A stretch of DNA of 64,000 nt from Cryobacterium zongtaii. GTDB taxonomy: Bacteria; Actinomycetota; Actinomycetes; Actinomycetales; Microbacteriaceae. A model generated the notes under the pieces. It was not told where the DNA came from and ran no database searches. It worked only from the letters and a program-made list of their open reading frames with translations. The translations under genes and the position numbers were made by a program. This document shows positions 25,409 to 33,280 of this stretch, piece by piece; within the stretch, counting starts at the first letter, position 1, and every line of letters begins with the position of its first letter. The stretch covers positions 19,812-83,811 of the forward strand of contig NZ_PPXD01000022.1 in the NCBI RefSeq assembly GCF_002909375.1. The letters run 5' to 3'.

Positions 25409-25782
25409 CCCCGCTGCTCTTTGTCGCCGTGGCGCTGGCCGGCGGTCTCGGCGCGACCCTGCGGCTGGTCCTCGACGGCGTCGTGAAGTCCAGGGTGCGC
25501 ACCACGCTGCCGGTCGGCACCCTGCTCATCAACGTGGTCGGCTCCCTGCTGCTGGGACTCATCACCGGCCTCACCCTGGCGCTGTGGTTGCCGGAGGCCT
25601 GGCACCTGGTACTCGGCGGCGGCCTGCTGGGCGGTTTCACCACCTTCAGCACCGCCAGCTACGAGACCGTGCGGCTGGCGCAGGACCGGCGGTCCCTTCC
25701 GGCGCTCGTCAACGGGCTCGGGATGCTCGCGCTCGCGGTGGGCTGCGCCTTCCTGGGCCTCTGGCTGGGCCTGGGCGGGTAG
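25405..25782 (+). CDS. crcB: Fluoride channel CrcB/Fluc, second subunit
   Basis: A 125-residue partner channel subunit: AGGLGATLRLVLDG (12-25), LINVVGSLLLGLITG with the pore Asn, and GGLLGGFTTFSTASYETVRL. Four transmembrane helices. It overlaps the previous crcB by 4 nt. A heterodimeric channel of the two small subunits is the expected functional unit at the cytoplasmic membrane. It ends 12 nt before the convergent MarR gene. Confidence 0.92.
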   Translation: MTPLLFVAVALAGGLGATLRLVLDGVVKSRVRTTLPVGTLLINVVGSLLLGLITGLTLALWLPEAWHLVLGGGLLGGFTTFSTASYETVRLAQDRRSLPALVNGLGMLALAVGCAFLGLWLGLGG

Positions 25783-25794
25783 CCCAGCGCGAGG

Positions 25795-26289
25795 TCAGAT
25801 CGACTCGTTGTGCCTGGCCACCGCATCGGTCACCCAGGAGAGCTCGTCGACGAAACGACCGAGCAACCGGGCCAACTCGGTGCGGTCCACTTCAGTCCAC
25901 TTGCCGACCAGGGTTCCGTACACGTCCTGGGCGAGCTGGCGGTGCCGGGCGATAGCGGTACGCCCCTCTTCCGTCGCGGTGATGAGCACGCCCCGCCGAT
26001 CGGTCGGATCGGATCGCCGACTCACCAGTCCGGATTTCTCCAGCCGCCGGATCTCGGTGGTCATGGTGGACTTGTCCACCGCCATCCAGCCCGCGAGCTT
26101 CGACATCCGCAGCGGCCCGGCGACGACGACGCGTTCCAGCAACCAGGAGTCCGTGCTGGAGAGGGCGGCACCGCTCGAATCGTGCAGCATCCGTTTATTG
26201 TCGGCGCGCGTCGACCAGCGAAGGATGGTCGACAGGGCCGATTCCAGAGCCTCACCGACCGTTGGAGCGGTTTCCCGGCTGTACACCAT
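25795..26289 (-). CDS. MarR-family transcriptional regulator, divergent to the Ter island
   Basis: A 164-residue winged-helix regulator. The HTH is SKLAGWMAVDKSTMTTEIRR followed by LEKSGLVSRRSDPTDRRGV, including the DxR wing. The ATG at 26289 (AGGAA 10 nt upstream) is preferred over an in-frame TTG at 26343, because the upstream segment overlaps an operator-like palindrome at 26329-26344. It is transcribed divergently from terC, and two copies of the same palindrome lie between them. It probably represses itself and the Ter genes. The signal is unknown. Confidence 0.85.
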   Translation of the reverse strand: MVYSRETAPTVGEALESALSTILRWSTRADNKRMLHDSSGAALSSTDSWLLERVVVAGPLRMSKLAGWMAVDKSTMTTEIRRLEKSGLVSRRSDPTDRRGVLITATEEGRTAIARHRQLAQDVYGTLVGKWTEVDRTELARLLGRFVDELSWVTDAVARHNESI

Positions 26290-26328
26290 GGCTGAAAGTT
26301 TCCTGACTTTTCGGAGGCTGTGCGAATA

Positions 26329-26344
26329 GTTGGACGGATCCAAC
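26329..26344. promoter_or_regulatory. Operator-like palindrome, copy 1
   Basis: GTTGGACGGATCCAAC: perfect 6-bp arms around 4 bases. It is preceded by TGCGAATA, matching the context of copy 2. It lies just upstream of the MarR start and just downstream of a TATGTT hexamer on the minus strand that could be the MarR -10. Confidence 0.7.
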
Positions 26345-26387
26345 TAACATAGTGGAGCTACCTTACCTTTCGGTTGGGATGCGAATG

Positions 26388-26403
26388 GTTGGGCGACCCC
26401 AAC
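26388..26403. promoter_or_regulatory. Operator-like palindrome, copy 2
   Basis: GTTGGGCGACCCCAAC: perfect 6-bp arms around 4 bases, preceded by TGCGAATG. It lies 37 nt before the terC start. It shares GCGAATRGTTGG with copy 1, 59 bp away, so the two sites are probably bound by the same MarR protein. Confidence 0.7.
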
Positions 26404-26439
26404 TTAATCACACCACTACCCCCGCGGAGAACACCACCC

Positions 26440-27621
26440 ATGGACATACCCGGCTACGTCTGGCTCCTCACGATCCTCGGCATCGTCGCCCTGCTCACCT
26501 TCGACTTCTTCTTCCACGTGCGCAAGGCTCACGAGCCGACCCTCCCCGAGGCCGCCAAGTGGTCCGCCATCTATGTGGGCATCGCGATCGCCTTCGGACT
26601 CGGTGTTCTCTTTTTCGGCGGCGGCACGCTCGGTACCGAGTACTTCGCGGGCTACATCACCGAGAAGGCGCTGTCGGTCGACAACCTCTTCGTCTTCCTC
26701 ATCATCATGGCCAGCTTCAAGGTGCCTCGCGCCGACCAGCAGAAGGTGCTCCTCTTCGGCATCGTCTTCGCGCTGATCGCCCGCACCGGGTTCATCTTCC
26801 TCGGCGCGGCGCTGATCAACTCGTTCGCCTGGCTGTTCTACCTGTTCGGCGCATTCCTCATCTACACCGCGGTCAAGCTGCTGAAGCCCGAAGCCGAGAG
26901 CGACGAGGCCGACAACTTCATCATCCGGCTGGCGAAGCGCCTGTTCCACACCACCGAGCGGTACGACGGCGACAAGCTCTTCACCAGGGAGAACGGCAAG
27001 AAGGTCATGACGCCGATGCTTCTCGTCATGGTCGCCATCGGTGGCACCGACCTCCTGTTCGCGCTGGACTCCGTGCCCGCGATCTTCGGCCTCACCCAGA
27101 ACGTCTACATCGTCTTCACCGCGACGGCGTTCTCGCTCATGGGCCTCCGCCAGCTCTACTTCCTCATCGACGGCCTGCTCGACCGCCTGATCTACCTCAG
27201 CTACGGCCTGGCCGCGATCCTCGGCTTCATCGGCATCAAGCTCGTACTGCACGCCCTGCACGAGAACACGCTGCCGTTCATCAACGGCGGCGAGCACGTC
27301 CCGGTCTTCGAGATCAGCACCGGCGTCTCGCTCGCCGTGATCATCGGTGTTCTCACGGTCACAGTCATCGCTTCGCTCGTCAGCCCGGCCGGCCGCGCGC
27401 ACAGCGCGATCGCGCTCAGCAAGGCTTCGGCCAAGAAGTACCTGACCGGCGACTTCAGCGGCAAGGGTGAGACGCGCGACGAAACCTACGCTCTCGTCGT
27501 CGCCCACGAACGCGCCCTGGGCCTGCTCACCCCCAAGCACCGGGCTCGTGCCGCCGAAGACGAAGAGCTGCAGGCGCTGCTGGCCGAGGCGCACAACGCC
27601 CACGCCGGCGTCGCGAAGTAG
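26440..27621 (+). CDS. terC: TerC-family integral membrane protein
   Basis: A 393-residue TerC protein. About nine hydrophobic helices are seen. EKALSVDNLFVFLIIM and GGTDLLFALDSVPAIFG carry the conserved acidic residues thought to bind a metal. KLLKPEAESDEADN is the cytoplasmic loop. Family members are linked to tellurite resistance and to manganese or other metal handling at the membrane. The upstream ORF start at 26374 is ignored because MDIPGYVW is the usual N-terminus. An oversized hairpin ends the transcription unit, so terC may be separately expressed from the TerD genes. Confidence 0.92.
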   Translation: MDIPGYVWLLTILGIVALLTFDFFFHVRKAHEPTLPEAAKWSAIYVGIAIAFGLGVLFFGGGTLGTEYFAGYITEKALSVDNLFVFLIIMASFKVPRADQQKVLLFGIVFALIARTGFIFLGAALINSFAWLFYLFGAFLIYTAVKLLKPEAESDEADNFIIRLAKRLFHTTERYDGDKLFTRENGKKVMTPMLLVMVAIGGTDLLFALDSVPAIFGLTQNVYIVFTATAFSLMGLRQLYFLIDGLLDRLIYLSYGLAAILGFIGIKLVLHALHENTLPFINGGEHVPVFEISTGVSLAVIIGVLTVTVIASLVSPAGRAHSAIALSKASAKKYLTGDFSGKGETRDETYALVVAHERALGLLTPKHRARAAEDEELQALLAEAHNAHAGVAK

Positions 27622-27630
27622 CACCACCCA

Positions 27631-27680
27631 CGGAGCGGGCGGCGACGCGCGCGGCTGTCGCCGCCTCGCCGCCCGCTCCG
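27631..27680. terminator. Very strong hairpin after terC
   Basis: A perfect 15-bp GC-rich stem (27631-27645, beginning CGGAGCGGG, with 27666-27680) and a 20-base loop lie 9 nt after the terC stop. No long T-tract follows. It should terminate terC or limit read-through into the TerD genes. Confidence 0.75.
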
Positions 27681-27764
27681 TACAGGATTTTCCGTGCCGG
27701 TGGCCTCTAGACTGGGCGCGCACTGGCGCTGACCAACACAAAACGTCATACGAAGGAGTACACA

Positions 27765-28355
27765 ATGGGTTTGAGCTTGTCAAAGGGCCAGTCGCTCTCG
27801 CTGACCAAGGCGGATGGCGGCAGCCTCTCGAAGGTCCGCATGGGCCTCGGCTGGGACAGCGCCGCCCCCGTCAAGCGCGGCCTGTTCGGTCGCGGCAAGG
27901 CCGCAGAGGTCGACCTCGACGCCTCGGCGATCTTCTTCGACGCCGCCGGCAAGGTCCTCGACACCGTCTGGTTCCAGCAGCTCAGCAGCAAGGACGGCTC
28001 GACCCGCCACACCGGCGACAACCTGACCGGGGCCGGCGATGGCGATGACGAAACCATCCTCGTCGACCTCGCCCAGGTGTCCGCGGCGGTCTCGCAGATC
28101 GTGTTCGTCATCAGCAGCTACAGCCAGCAGACCTTCGACCTCGTCGAGAACGCGTTCAGCCGCCTCGTCGACGACTCGTCCGCCGGCACCCCTGAGGTCG
28201 CCCGCTACCAGCTGACCGACAGCGGCCCGCACACCGCCATGATCATGTCGAAGGTCTCCCGCGACGGCACCGGCTGGACCTTCAAGGCCATCGGCGAGCG
28301 CGCCACCGGCCGTTCGGCCATGGACCTGCTCACCGCGGCAGCGAAGGTCCTCTAA
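27765..28355 (+). CDS. TerD-family protein 1
   Basis: A 196-residue TerD/CABP beta-sandwich protein. SKGQSLSLTK opens the fold, MGLGWDSA follows and VDLDASAIFFD and HTGDNLTGAGDGDDETI (84-100) form the calcium-binding site. An inserted RGLFGRGKAAE segment sits in the first loop. TerD proteins are soluble metal-binding proteins in the membrane-associated Ter complex. GAAGGAG precedes the ATG. TAGACT at 27708 could be the -10. It heads the TerD-TelA run. Confidence 0.92.
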   Translation: MGLSLSKGQSLSLTKADGGSLSKVRMGLGWDSAAPVKRGLFGRGKAAEVDLDASAIFFDAAGKVLDTVWFQQLSSKDGSTRHTGDNLTGAGDGDDETILVDLAQVSAAVSQIVFVISSYSQQTFDLVENAFSRLVDDSSAGTPEVARYQLTDSGPHTAMIMSKVSRDGTGWTFKAIGERATGRSAMDLLTAAAKVL

Positions 28356-28409
28356 CCGCGCCACCGCACGGCCGTTCACCCACCCCATACACACAAGGAG
28401 AAAATTCCC

Positions 28410-28988
28410 ATGGCAGGTCTGACACTCGCAAAAGGCAACAACCTCTCGCTGACCAAGGTCAGCCCCGGACTCACCGTCGCGACTGTCGGCCTGGGTTGGG
28501 ACCCGCGCACCACCAGCGGCGAAGCCTTCGACCTGGACGCCTCCGCGCTCCTCATCGGCGACAACGGCAAGGTGCGTTCCTCCGCCGACTTCATCTTCTA
28601 CAACCAGCCTTCCTCGGCAGACAAGTCGGTTGTGCACCTCGGTGACAACCGGTCGGGAGCCGGGGACGGCGACGACGAGCAGATCAACATCGACCTGCGT
28701 CAGGTGGCCAGCGACGTCTCCCGCGTGGTGATCGTGGTCTCGATCGACCAGGCCGACGCACGCCGCCAGAACTTCGGCCAGGTGCGCGGGGCGTACTGCC
28801 GCATCGTCGACCAGGACGATCAGGAGATCGTGCGGTTCGACCTGAGCGAGGACGCGGCACCCGAGACCGCCATGCTGTTCGCCGAGGTCTACCGCAACGG
28901 CACCGACTGGAAGTTCAAGGCCGTCGGCCAGGGCTACACCACCGGACTCGCGGGCATCGCCACCGACTTCGGCATCTCCCTCGACTAA
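28410..28988 (+). CDS. terD: TerD-family protein 2
   Basis: A 192-residue TerD protein with an unmodified core: AKGNNLSLTKV, VGLGWDPRT, FDLDASALLIG, and the calcium site HLGDNRSGAGDGDDEQI (about 76-92). It ends KAVGQGYTTGLAGIATDFG, the canonical TerD C-terminus. AAGGAG precedes the ATG. It is the closest of the three to classical TerD. It is in line with TelA downstream (51-nt gap). Confidence 0.93.
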   Translation: MAGLTLAKGNNLSLTKVSPGLTVATVGLGWDPRTTSGEAFDLDASALLIGDNGKVRSSADFIFYNQPSSADKSVVHLGDNRSGAGDGDDEQINIDLRQVASDVSRVVIVVSIDQADARRQNFGQVRGAYCRIVDQDDQEIVRFDLSEDAAPETAMLFAEVYRNGTDWKFKAVGQGYTTGLAGIATDFGISLD

Positions 28989-29039
28989 CCGGCCCACGCT
29001 CGTCGCCGCCCGCCGCACCAGAATCAGACAGGACCACGC

Positions 29040-30242
29040 ATGAGTTCACCCCTCTCTCCCCCGGACGCCTCCGAGCTGGCCCTGGTGCTGAAAGCGCCGG
29101 ATGCACCGGACATCGTGGTGGCGGACGACGCGCCCGGGATGGTGCCGGTTCCGGCCGAGCGGCAGCAGGAGATCGCCCGTCAGGCGCGGGAGTTCGTGGC
29201 GGATGTCTCGTCCCTGGATCCGCGGACCCCCGAGTTCAGCGCGAAGATCGAGGGCATCTCCGGCCTCGCGAGCGCCGAGATGGTGCAGTCCAGCGGCTAC
29301 TCCACCCGCATGCTCGAGCGCTCGTCGACTTCGGTCGCCGGCGCCAAGCGCACCGGCAACAGCGCGCAGATCACCGTGGCGAACACTCTCGGTGAGCTGC
29401 GCTCGACCGTTGAGGACCTCACGCCCAACGACGCCGACCTCGGAATGGGACGCAAGATCCTGGGCTTCATCCCCGGCGGGAACAAGCTGGCGAAGTACTT
29501 CCAGAAGTACGAGTCAGCCCAGACCCAGCTCGACGCGATCATCAAGTCGCTGATGAGCGGGCAGGACGAACTCCTCAAGGACAACGCGTCGCTGGCCGGT
29601 GAGAAGGTGCAGCTCTGGGAGACCATGCAGACGCTGAGCGAGTACGCGGTCTTCGCCAAGGCCCTGGACAACGCCACCGTCGAGAAGATCGACGCCTCGC
29701 GGTCGGCCGGTCGCATCGACGAAGCACAGAAGCTCGAAGCCGACGTGCTCTTCCCGATCCGCCAGCGGCACCAGGACATCCTCACCCAGCTCGCCGTGTC
29801 GGTGCAGGGCTACCTGGCGATGGATCTGATCCGCAAGAACAACCTGGAACTCATCAAGGGTGTCGACCGGGCGCGCACGACGACCATCGCGGCGCTCCGC
29901 ACGGCCGTCATCGTGGCGCAGGCCCTGGCCAACCAGAAGATGGTGCTCGACCAGATCGACGCGATCAACACCACCACCAACAACATGATCCTCAAGACCA
30001 GCGAGATGCTCAAGGACCAGACCGTGCGCATCCACGAGCAGGCGTCGAACTCCGGAGTGAGCGTCGAGACGCTGCAGAAGGCCTTCGACAACGTGTTCGC
30101 CACCATGGACGCGATCGACACCTTCCGCGCCGCTGCCGCCAAAAACATGGAGGGCACGGTCTCGGCCCTCGAAACCGGACTGCAGAAGGCGAAGCCGTAC
30201 CTGGAACGCAGCAAGCAGGGGGAACAGCGCGAGCTACGCTAG
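29040..30242 (+). CDS. telA: Toxic anion resistance protein, TelA family
   Basis: A 400-residue helical protein of the TelA/KlaA family. The coiled-coil stretch runs from about 120 (LGELRSTVEDLTPNDADLGM; LGFIPGGNKLAKYFQKYESA) to the C-terminus, and includes the conserved MRLWETM-like LWETMQTLSEYA and RTTTIAALRTAVIVAQALANQ core. Members are associated with resistance to tellurite and some toxic compounds and commonly co-occur with TerD and TerC. It lacks transmembrane segments. Spacing to the next gene is 33 nt. Confidence 0.93.
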   Translation: MSSPLSPPDASELALVLKAPDAPDIVVADDAPGMVPVPAERQQEIARQAREFVADVSSLDPRTPEFSAKIEGISGLASAEMVQSSGYSTRMLERSSTSVAGAKRTGNSAQITVANTLGELRSTVEDLTPNDADLGMGRKILGFIPGGNKLAKYFQKYESAQTQLDAIIKSLMSGQDELLKDNASLAGEKVQLWETMQTLSEYAVFAKALDNATVEKIDASRSAGRIDEAQKLEADVLFPIRQRHQDILTQLAVSVQGYLAMDLIRKNNLELIKGVDRARTTTIAALRTAVIVAQALANQKMVLDQIDAINTTTNNMILKTSEMLKDQTVRIHEQASNSGVSVETLQKAFDNVFATMDAIDTFRAAAAKNMEGTVSALETGLQKAKPYLERSKQGEQRELR

Positions 30243-30275
30243 ACAATCGGGCAACGTAACGAGGACGGTGAGGGC

Positions 30276-30788
30276 ATGGCGTTCGGCAAGTTCGTAGACT
30301 CTCTGTTCAAGGGTCCGGCGACGACGGATGCCCACTCCGCGGCCGTGGAGCCGGCTGCCGTCGTGGAATCCGAGGATGAAGCGACACGGCGCGCCCTCGA
30401 CCAGCTGCGCGCAGCCGTTCGGAGCTCCGGGGGCGAACTGCCCACCCTGCTCACCTCCAGGCTCGCCCAGATCGACGACCTGCTCCGTCGCGTCATCGAA
30501 ATGGTCGCCGCCCAGAACGCCTCGACCGAGCAGCGGGTGTTGCTCGATGCGATGATCCGGGACTACCTGCCGACCCCGCTGCGGGCCTACCTCGCTCTGC
30601 CAGAGGCCGAACGCACCAACACCTCCGCTGCCACCCTGCAGTTCTCGGCCCAACTCGGGATCCTCGAGGAAACCATCGGCGACCTGCTCAACCAGATTCG
30701 CATCGGCGCCATCGCGGAGCTCTCCACCCACGGGCGTTTCCTGGCCGACAAGTTCGCGGCTCCCACCCTCACGTTGGACGGACGATGA
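30276..30788 (+). CDS. Uncharacterised helical protein within the Ter island
   Basis: A 170-residue all-helical, cytosolic protein. MAFGKFVDSLFKG is an amphipathic start; residues 36-120 are a regular helical array (RRALDQLRAAVRSS; LTSRLAQIDDLLRRVIEMVA; LPTPLRAYLALPEAERT). I recognise no domain. It sits between telA and the third TerD gene, and overlaps that gene's start by 4 nt, so it is translated with the Ter proteins. The pattern could be a helical adaptor that binds TelA. Note its TelA-like neighbourhood and length; no catalytic motif is visible. Confidence 0.65.
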   Translation: MAFGKFVDSLFKGPATTDAHSAAVEPAAVVESEDEATRRALDQLRAAVRSSGGELPTLLTSRLAQIDDLLRRVIEMVAAQNASTEQRVLLDAMIRDYLPTPLRAYLALPEAERTNTSAATLQFSAQLGILEETIGDLLNQIRIGAIAELSTHGRFLADKFAAPTLTLDGR

Positions 30789-31336
30789 CCTCACTGATCC
30801 CGGGGGCCAACGCCGCCCTGACCGCCGAGAACCCGGGGCTCACCGAGCTGATGATCGGCTTCGGATGGGAGATCATCCCCAGCCGCGGTCCGCAGTCCGA
30901 GCTCGTGCCCCTGGCCATCCTGTGTGACGCCCAGGGCAAGTCGCTCTCCAACGACCATCTCGTGTTCTTCAACCAGATCGTCAGCCAGGACGGCTCCGTC
31001 GGTTTCCGCGACGACCTGGACACCGAAGAGATCGACGTCGACCTCGCCAGGGTGCCCGCCGAGGTCGCGAAGATCGTGTTCGTCGTCTACGTGGACCCCG
31101 ACGTGCGGGGCGCCGGCAACTTCTCCTCGGTCCGTTCCGCGTACGTCCGGGTGGCCACCCGCGACAACCGCGAGCTGGTGCGTTTTGTTCTCCCGTCCGG
31201 CGAGTACCGCACCGTGGACGTGCTGATGTTCGGCGAGCTCTACCGCCACCGTGACGACTGGAAGTTCCGTGCCCTCGGCCAGGGCTATTCGACGGGCCTG
31301 CGCGGGGTCGCCGCCGACTTCCGGATCGACCTCTGA
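30785..31336 (+). CDS. TerD-family protein 3, degenerate calcium site
   Basis: A 183-residue TerD-like protein. The fold is retained (LIPGANAALTAENPGLTELM then GFGWEI; YSTGLRGVAADFRIDL at the end), but the usual GDNxTGxGDGDDE segment is replaced by VGFRDDLDTEEIDVDL, which is shorter and lacks most of the metal ligands. It may therefore act as a structural or regulatory paralog. Its start overlaps the preceding unknown gene by 4 nt, and the next gene begins 3 nt after its stop. Of the three TerD copies this is the most divergent. Confidence 0.85.
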   Translation: MTSLIPGANAALTAENPGLTELMIGFGWEIIPSRGPQSELVPLAILCDAQGKSLSNDHLVFFNQIVSQDGSVGFRDDLDTEEIDVDLARVPAEVAKIVFVVYVDPDVRGAGNFSSVRSAYVRVATRDNRELVRFVLPSGEYRTVDVLMFGELYRHRDDWKFRALGQGYSTGLRGVAADFRIDL

Positions 31337-31339
31337 CCG

Positions 31340-32083
31340 GTGGCACTGAACAGCTCCCCGGTCCGCACCGACATTGGGTTCCTGCGCCGCCGCGTCAAGC
31401 CCGCAGCGCCGGCCGCCGTCGCGCGCGATGCCGCCGCCACCGAGCCGGAACCTCGTCGGGCCGCATCCGCCGGTTTGTCTCTCGCCCCCGCGACGACGGG
31501 CACAGCAGCATCACCGGCCCGCCCGGCATCCGTCGCGACGGCGCCGGCCACCGTCTCGCCGGATTCGCTTCCCTTCCCGGCCCCCACGATCGACGAGGTT
31601 CGCGAACTGGGCGAGAACGAGCCGGTACTCCGGCTCAACGCCCGCGAGTCCGCTGTGGGCAGCCTCATCGTGAGCGGCGCCGACCTCGCCGTGTGGGAGG
31701 ACGCCGACCGGGTGACCGGCTCGGAGAGCGCTGCAGGCGACACCGCCGGCACTCCCGTGACGACAGCCGGCAATCGGCCGCTGGTGGGATTCGACGAGGC
31801 CGATGCGATCGTCTCCCTGCGCCACCTGCAGAGGCTGCGACGCGCCCTGTTCATCGCACGCGGACCGCACACCCTCGGCGTGCAGATCTTCGACGGCTCC
31901 ACGGTCACGACGGCACGGGGTGACGACTCACGGATGTTCATCCTCTGTTTGCTGAGGGTCGGTAACCTCGTCGAATTGCGGGCGGAACCCGTGGACCGCA
32001 CGGCGTCTGACGAAGCGATTCTGAGCCAGTTCGGTTTCACCCTCACCCCCCACGTCGCTACTCGAGAGTCCCGGAGCCGATAA
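31340..32083 (+). CDS. Uncharacterised protein with Ala/Pro-rich linker in the Ter island
   Basis: A 247-residue protein starting at GTG 31340, 3 nt after the TerD stop. Residues 20-75 are an Ala/Pro/Thr-rich linker; residues 75-240 form an alpha/beta region (LGENEPVLRLNARESAVGSL; HLQRLRRALFIARG followed by PHTLGVQIFDG; CLLRVGNLVELRAE). I recognise no family. The tail FGFTLTPHVATRES ends near the next gene (7-nt gap). It is a probable accessory of the Ter complex. The linker suggests that it tethers two partners. Whether the C-terminal part is a divergent TerD-like sandwich is unresolved. Confidence 0.6.
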   Translation: MALNSSPVRTDIGFLRRRVKPAAPAAVARDAAATEPEPRRAASAGLSLAPATTGTAASPARPASVATAPATVSPDSLPFPAPTIDEVRELGENEPVLRLNARESAVGSLIVSGADLAVWEDADRVTGSESAAGDTAGTPVTTAGNRPLVGFDEADAIVSLRHLQRLRRALFIARGPHTLGVQIFDGSTVTTARGDDSRMFILCLLRVGNLVELRAEPVDRTASDEAILSQFGFTLTPHVATRESRSR

Positions 32084-32089
32084 TCCCCC

Positions 32090-33280
32090 ATGCGCCACTT
32101 CGCCTTCCTCGATGACTCCCAGACCGACCAGCTCTTCCACCGGCGGCCCCAGGAAATCTCGGTCGACTCGCCCGCCCCGCTGCTCGCCGCGTTCCTCGGC
32201 GCCACGCTCTACTGCCCCGGCGACCGTCCCGCTATCGCCGACGACGTCATCAAACAGGCCTCGCGCGGCTGCGTCAGCATGGTGCTCTGCCTCGAGGACT
32301 CGATCGCCGACAGCGCAGTGGATGCCGCGGAGATCAACGTCGCCGAAGCGATCAGAGCCCTGCACCGCACCGCGACGGACAAGCCTGACACCGCCCTCCC
32401 CCTGCTCTTCGTGCGGGTGCGCACCCCGGAACAGATGTTGCGGGTGGCCGAGTCCTGCGGTGCGGGCCTGGCTCTGCTCAGCGGATTCGTGGTCCCCAAG
32501 TTCGAGAACGAAACCGGCTATGCCGAGGGGTTCTTCGTTGCGCTCCGCGAGATCCAGCGGCAGAGCGGCGCCGACGGCTCACGGGGCGGCCAACGGCTGC
32601 GGCTGATGCCCATTCTCGAGTCTCCGAACATGATCCACAGCGAGACGCGCACCTCGGCGCTCGCGTCGATCCGCACGATTCTGCACGACAACCGCGAGGA
32701 CGTGCTGGCCGCGCGCATCGGCGCGACCGACCTGTCCAGCGCCTTCGGGCTGCGCCGCTCGCGCGACCTCACGGTGTACGACGTCAAGGTGGTCGCCTCG
32801 ATGATCTCCGACATCGTGAACGTGCTGGGCCGGTCAGACGACAGTTTTGTGATCACCGGCACGGTGTGGGAGCACTACGAGACCGAGCGCATCCTCCGTC
32901 CGCAGTTGCGTATGACCCCGTTCGTCGAAGCCAACGAGAGAGAACTCCGGCACCGGCTGATGCTGGGCGGCCTGGACGGGCTGATCCGCGAGATCTCCCT
33001 CGACCAGGCCAACGGGCTCCTCGGTAAAACCGTGATCCACCCCACCCACGTGTCGGTGGTGCACGCCCTGTCTGTCGTGAGCCACGAGGAGTTCCTCGAC
33101 GCTGCGGTCATTCTCGACAACGTGGGCGGCGGAGCCAGCGCGTCCCCGTACGGCAACAAGATGAACGAGGCCAAGCCGCACTCCGCGTGGGCGCACAAGA
33201 CGATGCTGCGCGCCGACGCCTTCGGGGTGGCCTCGGAGTCCACCACCTTCGTCGACCTCCTCGAAGCGAGCATGCGGTGA
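32090..33280 (+). CDS. HpcH/HpaI aldolase / CitE-like lyase of the Ter biosynthetic module
   Basis: A 396-residue enzyme of the CitE/HpcH TIM-barrel family. MVLCLEDSIADSAVDAAEIN (about 65-85) carries the metal-binding acidic motif, LPLLFVRVRTPEQML and MPILESPNMIHSETRTSALASI are the acyl-binding and Glu-containing strands, and RIGATDLSSAFGLRRSRDLTVYD follows. Members add or remove acyl-CoA-like units. In the Ter-associated biosynthetic operons described by Anantharaman, Iyer and Aravind this enzyme co-occurs with PRTases and HADs. The longer C-terminus with GGGASASPYGNKMNEAKPHS is typical of that subgroup. Overlaps the next gene by 4 nt. Confidence 0.88.
   Translation: MRHFAFLDDSQTDQLFHRRPQEISVDSPAPLLAAFLGATLYCPGDRPAIADDVIKQASRGCVSMVLCLEDSIADSAVDAAEINVAEAIRALHRTATDKPDTALPLLFVRVRTPEQMLRVAESCGAGLALLSGFVVPKFENETGYAEGFFVALREIQRQSGADGSRGGQRLRLMPILESPNMIHSETRTSALASIRTILHDNREDVLAARIGATDLSSAFGLRRSRDLTVYDVKVVASMISDIVNVLGRSDDSFVITGTVWEHYETERILRPQLRMTPFVEANERELRHRLMLGGLDGLIREISLDQANGLLGKTVIHPTHVSVVHALSVVSHEEFLDAAVILDNVGGGASASPYGNKMNEAKPHSAWAHKTMLRADAFGVASESTTFVDLLEASMR

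Noticed and set aside
26290..26343. N-terminal extension of the MarR regulator from TTG 26343
   Set aside because: It would overlap the palindromic operator, and the ATG at 26289 has a better ribosome-binding site.
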